Source: Aspidiotus rigidus (taxonomy: Eukaryota; Arthropoda; Insecta; Hemiptera; Diaspididae). From it: 64,000 nt of DNA. The stretch spans positions 496,001 through 560,000 of the forward strand of contig JAVHKY010000053.1 in the NCBI GenBank assembly GCA_035079385.1. The letters are read 5' to 3'. The notes under the pieces were generated by a model. It was not told the origin of the DNA. It worked only from the letters and a program-made list of their open reading frames with translations, and searched no databases. Shown piece by piece: positions 62,497-64,000 of the stretch (position 1 is its first letter; each line of letters begins with the position of its first letter). A program made the position numbers and the translations under genes.

Positions 62497-63360
62497 CCCT
62501 ATCTTCCTGTTGTATTGGAATGGTATGAGAAAATTCAAGTCTTCTATGAGAAATATGAGGGTATCGCCTTTATGAGAAATATTTTGAGGTGTCGGCTTTC
62601 GTGGGGCTCACTCGCTCCACTCGTTCGCCCCCTGTCTCGCTGTTGTATTGGAATGGTATGAAAAATTCAAGTCTTCTATGAGAAATATTTTGAGGTAACC
62701 TTTCGTGGGGTTCACTCACTCCGCTCGTTCGCCCTCTTTCGCAGTTCCTACCTCGGTTTAGCATAAGTCTGATATAAAATATTTTGAGCTTCCACCTTTC
62801 GACCCCTTCCTTGCTGTAGATTTCGAAATCTTTCCAAGTCCCAAGGTCATTTGCATGGACGCACATACCTCGGACGCACGCAAATTATGAAATCAGGGTA
62901 GGGATCAGGATTTCGAAATTATCCCAAGGTCATTTGCACGGACGCACGCAAATTTTGAATTCACCATGCGGGGTGTACTCGAAAATTTCTAAATCACCCA
63001 CGGGGTAGAGATGTGCACGGACGCACGTGCACGTTCGCACTGATTATTTTCAGTTGAACGAGTTACAAAATTTCTCATTTATTCCCCTTACCCCACCTCT
63101 TTGAAGGAAGGTGAAGGAGAAACTCAAAGAAAGTGAGATTATCTTTAGAATTGAAAAGGTCTATGCGCCTCGCCAGGGGCCTACCTTTCTAGCTACCTAA
63201 AATCTGTTGCTACCTGAAATCTGTTGCTATCTGAAATCTGTTGCCACCTAACATGGGATGCTATGGAAAATCTGTCGGTTTTAAATCTGTCGTTTTTATC
63301 TGTTTTTATCTGCCTTTTTATCTGTCGCTCGATTTTTCAGAAATACCTCCTGGATATACA
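62497..63360 (+). repeat. Dispersed block, copy 2
   Basis: High-identity copy of the 24549-25260 block, same orientation. It starts CCCCCTATCTTCCTGTTGTA and includes two tandem units, the TTTGCACGGACGCACGCAAA part and repeated ATCTGTTGC phrases. It continues into CAGAAATACCTCCTGGATAT, which also occurs near 27590. Flanks differ, so it behaves as a mobile or dispersed family of at least 0.8 kb. Confidence 0.9.
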
Positions 63361-63369
63361 AGACCTGTT

Positions 63370-63520
63370 CCACAAGGGGGACTGAATGAAAAAAAAAGAT
63401 TTTTTTTTGCATATCAGTGTGAGTTTGAAGGTACCAAAAGGGGGACTGAATGAAAAAAATATATCTAATGAGTCTAGAACTGTACCAAAAGGGTGACAGA
63501 ATAAAAATTTTTTTTCTTTT
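63370..63520 (+). repeat. Three short direct repeats (AAGGGGGACTGAATG)
   Basis: AAGGGGGACTGAATGAAAAA occurs twice and AAAAGGGTGACAGAATAAAA once, about 60 bp apart. Confidence 0.7.
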
Positions 63521-64000
63521 TTAGGCCTACCTTTATCAGTGAGCCATATTTAAAGGACGAGCTTTTGAAAGCAAATGAATATTTTTTCAGGATGCACCTA
63601 CCTACTTTTTGACAAATAAATTTTCTTTTATCTGGGTGCTCATGTGTATAGTTTGAACACCACTCTATTTTTGTTGCATAATTATCCATATTCCTAACTT
63701 TAATTTTATGAGCGGACAGTAATCTTTTAACTGTTTGTCTATATAAAGACAAAAATCACAACTACGTTTGTATATACAGCAGTCACAATGAATATTTCCC
63801 TAGTCCAATTTTGTCGATTTTAAATGAATCTGGCTTTTTCTGGTCAATTCTGGTCAATTCTGGTCATTTTTTATCGACATTGGTCGTTTTTTGTCAATTT
63901 TAAGTGAATCTAGGTTTTTTCTGGTTGATTTTGGTGAAATAAAACTACAAGTAGCCAGAAGATGTTCTAAAAGAATTGTGCTTGGGCACCTCTTTAGATC
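63521..64000. other. Window end, low-complexity TGGTCAATT repeats
   Basis: TTCTGGTCAATTCTGGTCAA and related phrases repeat at about 63835-63940. No gene is seen. Confidence 0.5.

Overview
The window looks like AT-rich nuclear DNA of an arthropod, probably an insect. It has spliced housekeeping genes with short GT-AG introns, an ABCH-type half transporter (a subfamily best known from arthropods), R1-like and Jockey-like LINE relics, and many small hAT-type and other inverted-repeat elements. A hemipteran such as a scale insect is my guess, not something the sequence proves. There is no bacterial or viral gene organisation.

Layout. 1.2-3.2 kb (+): 3' part of a lysosomal-type beta-galactosidase. 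4.2-6.4 kb (-): complete SRP54, nine exons, 505 aa, convergent with the galactosidase. 8.3-8.8 kb (-): a 91-aa tail-anchored protein ending in KDEL. 10.3-19.8 kb (-): an ABCH-like transporter; 14 exons reconstruct in frame and only the first exon is missing. Its long introns hold LINE relics, hAT-type mini-elements and a hammerhead-like inverted repeat. 20-28.3 kb: repeat-rich block with a 45-bp tandem array flanked by perfect inverted repeats, a second large palindrome, dispersed families and broken retroelements. 29.9-32.1 kb (-): a divergent beta-tubulin. 33.4-34.7 kb (-): mitochondrial ATP synthase subunit b, sharing a divergent promoter region with ribosomal protein S23 (+, 35.4-36.5 kb). 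38.0-39.3 kb (+): a small multi-pass membrane protein. 39.6-51.8 kb: mostly non-coding with several mini-transposons. 51.8-54.7 kb (+): one very large exon coding 972 residues of a low-complexity, probably disordered protein of unknown function. 55-64 kb: palindromic mini-elements, tandem repeats, a decayed MULE/SWIM transposase and a second copy of a repeat block seen at 24.5-25.3 kb.

For the SRP54, tubulin, ATP synthase b, S23 and transporter genes I joined exons by hand. Splice phases agree across every junction used, which is the main support for those models. The genes do not form one pathway; they are ordinary neighbours in a eukaryotic chromosome. The most unusual material is the palindromic array at 21.4-24.1 kb, the hammerhead-like motif in the transporter intron, the beta-tubulin with an altered nucleotide-pocket cysteine and a Pro/Ala-rich tail, and the KDEL-ending tail-anchored protein.
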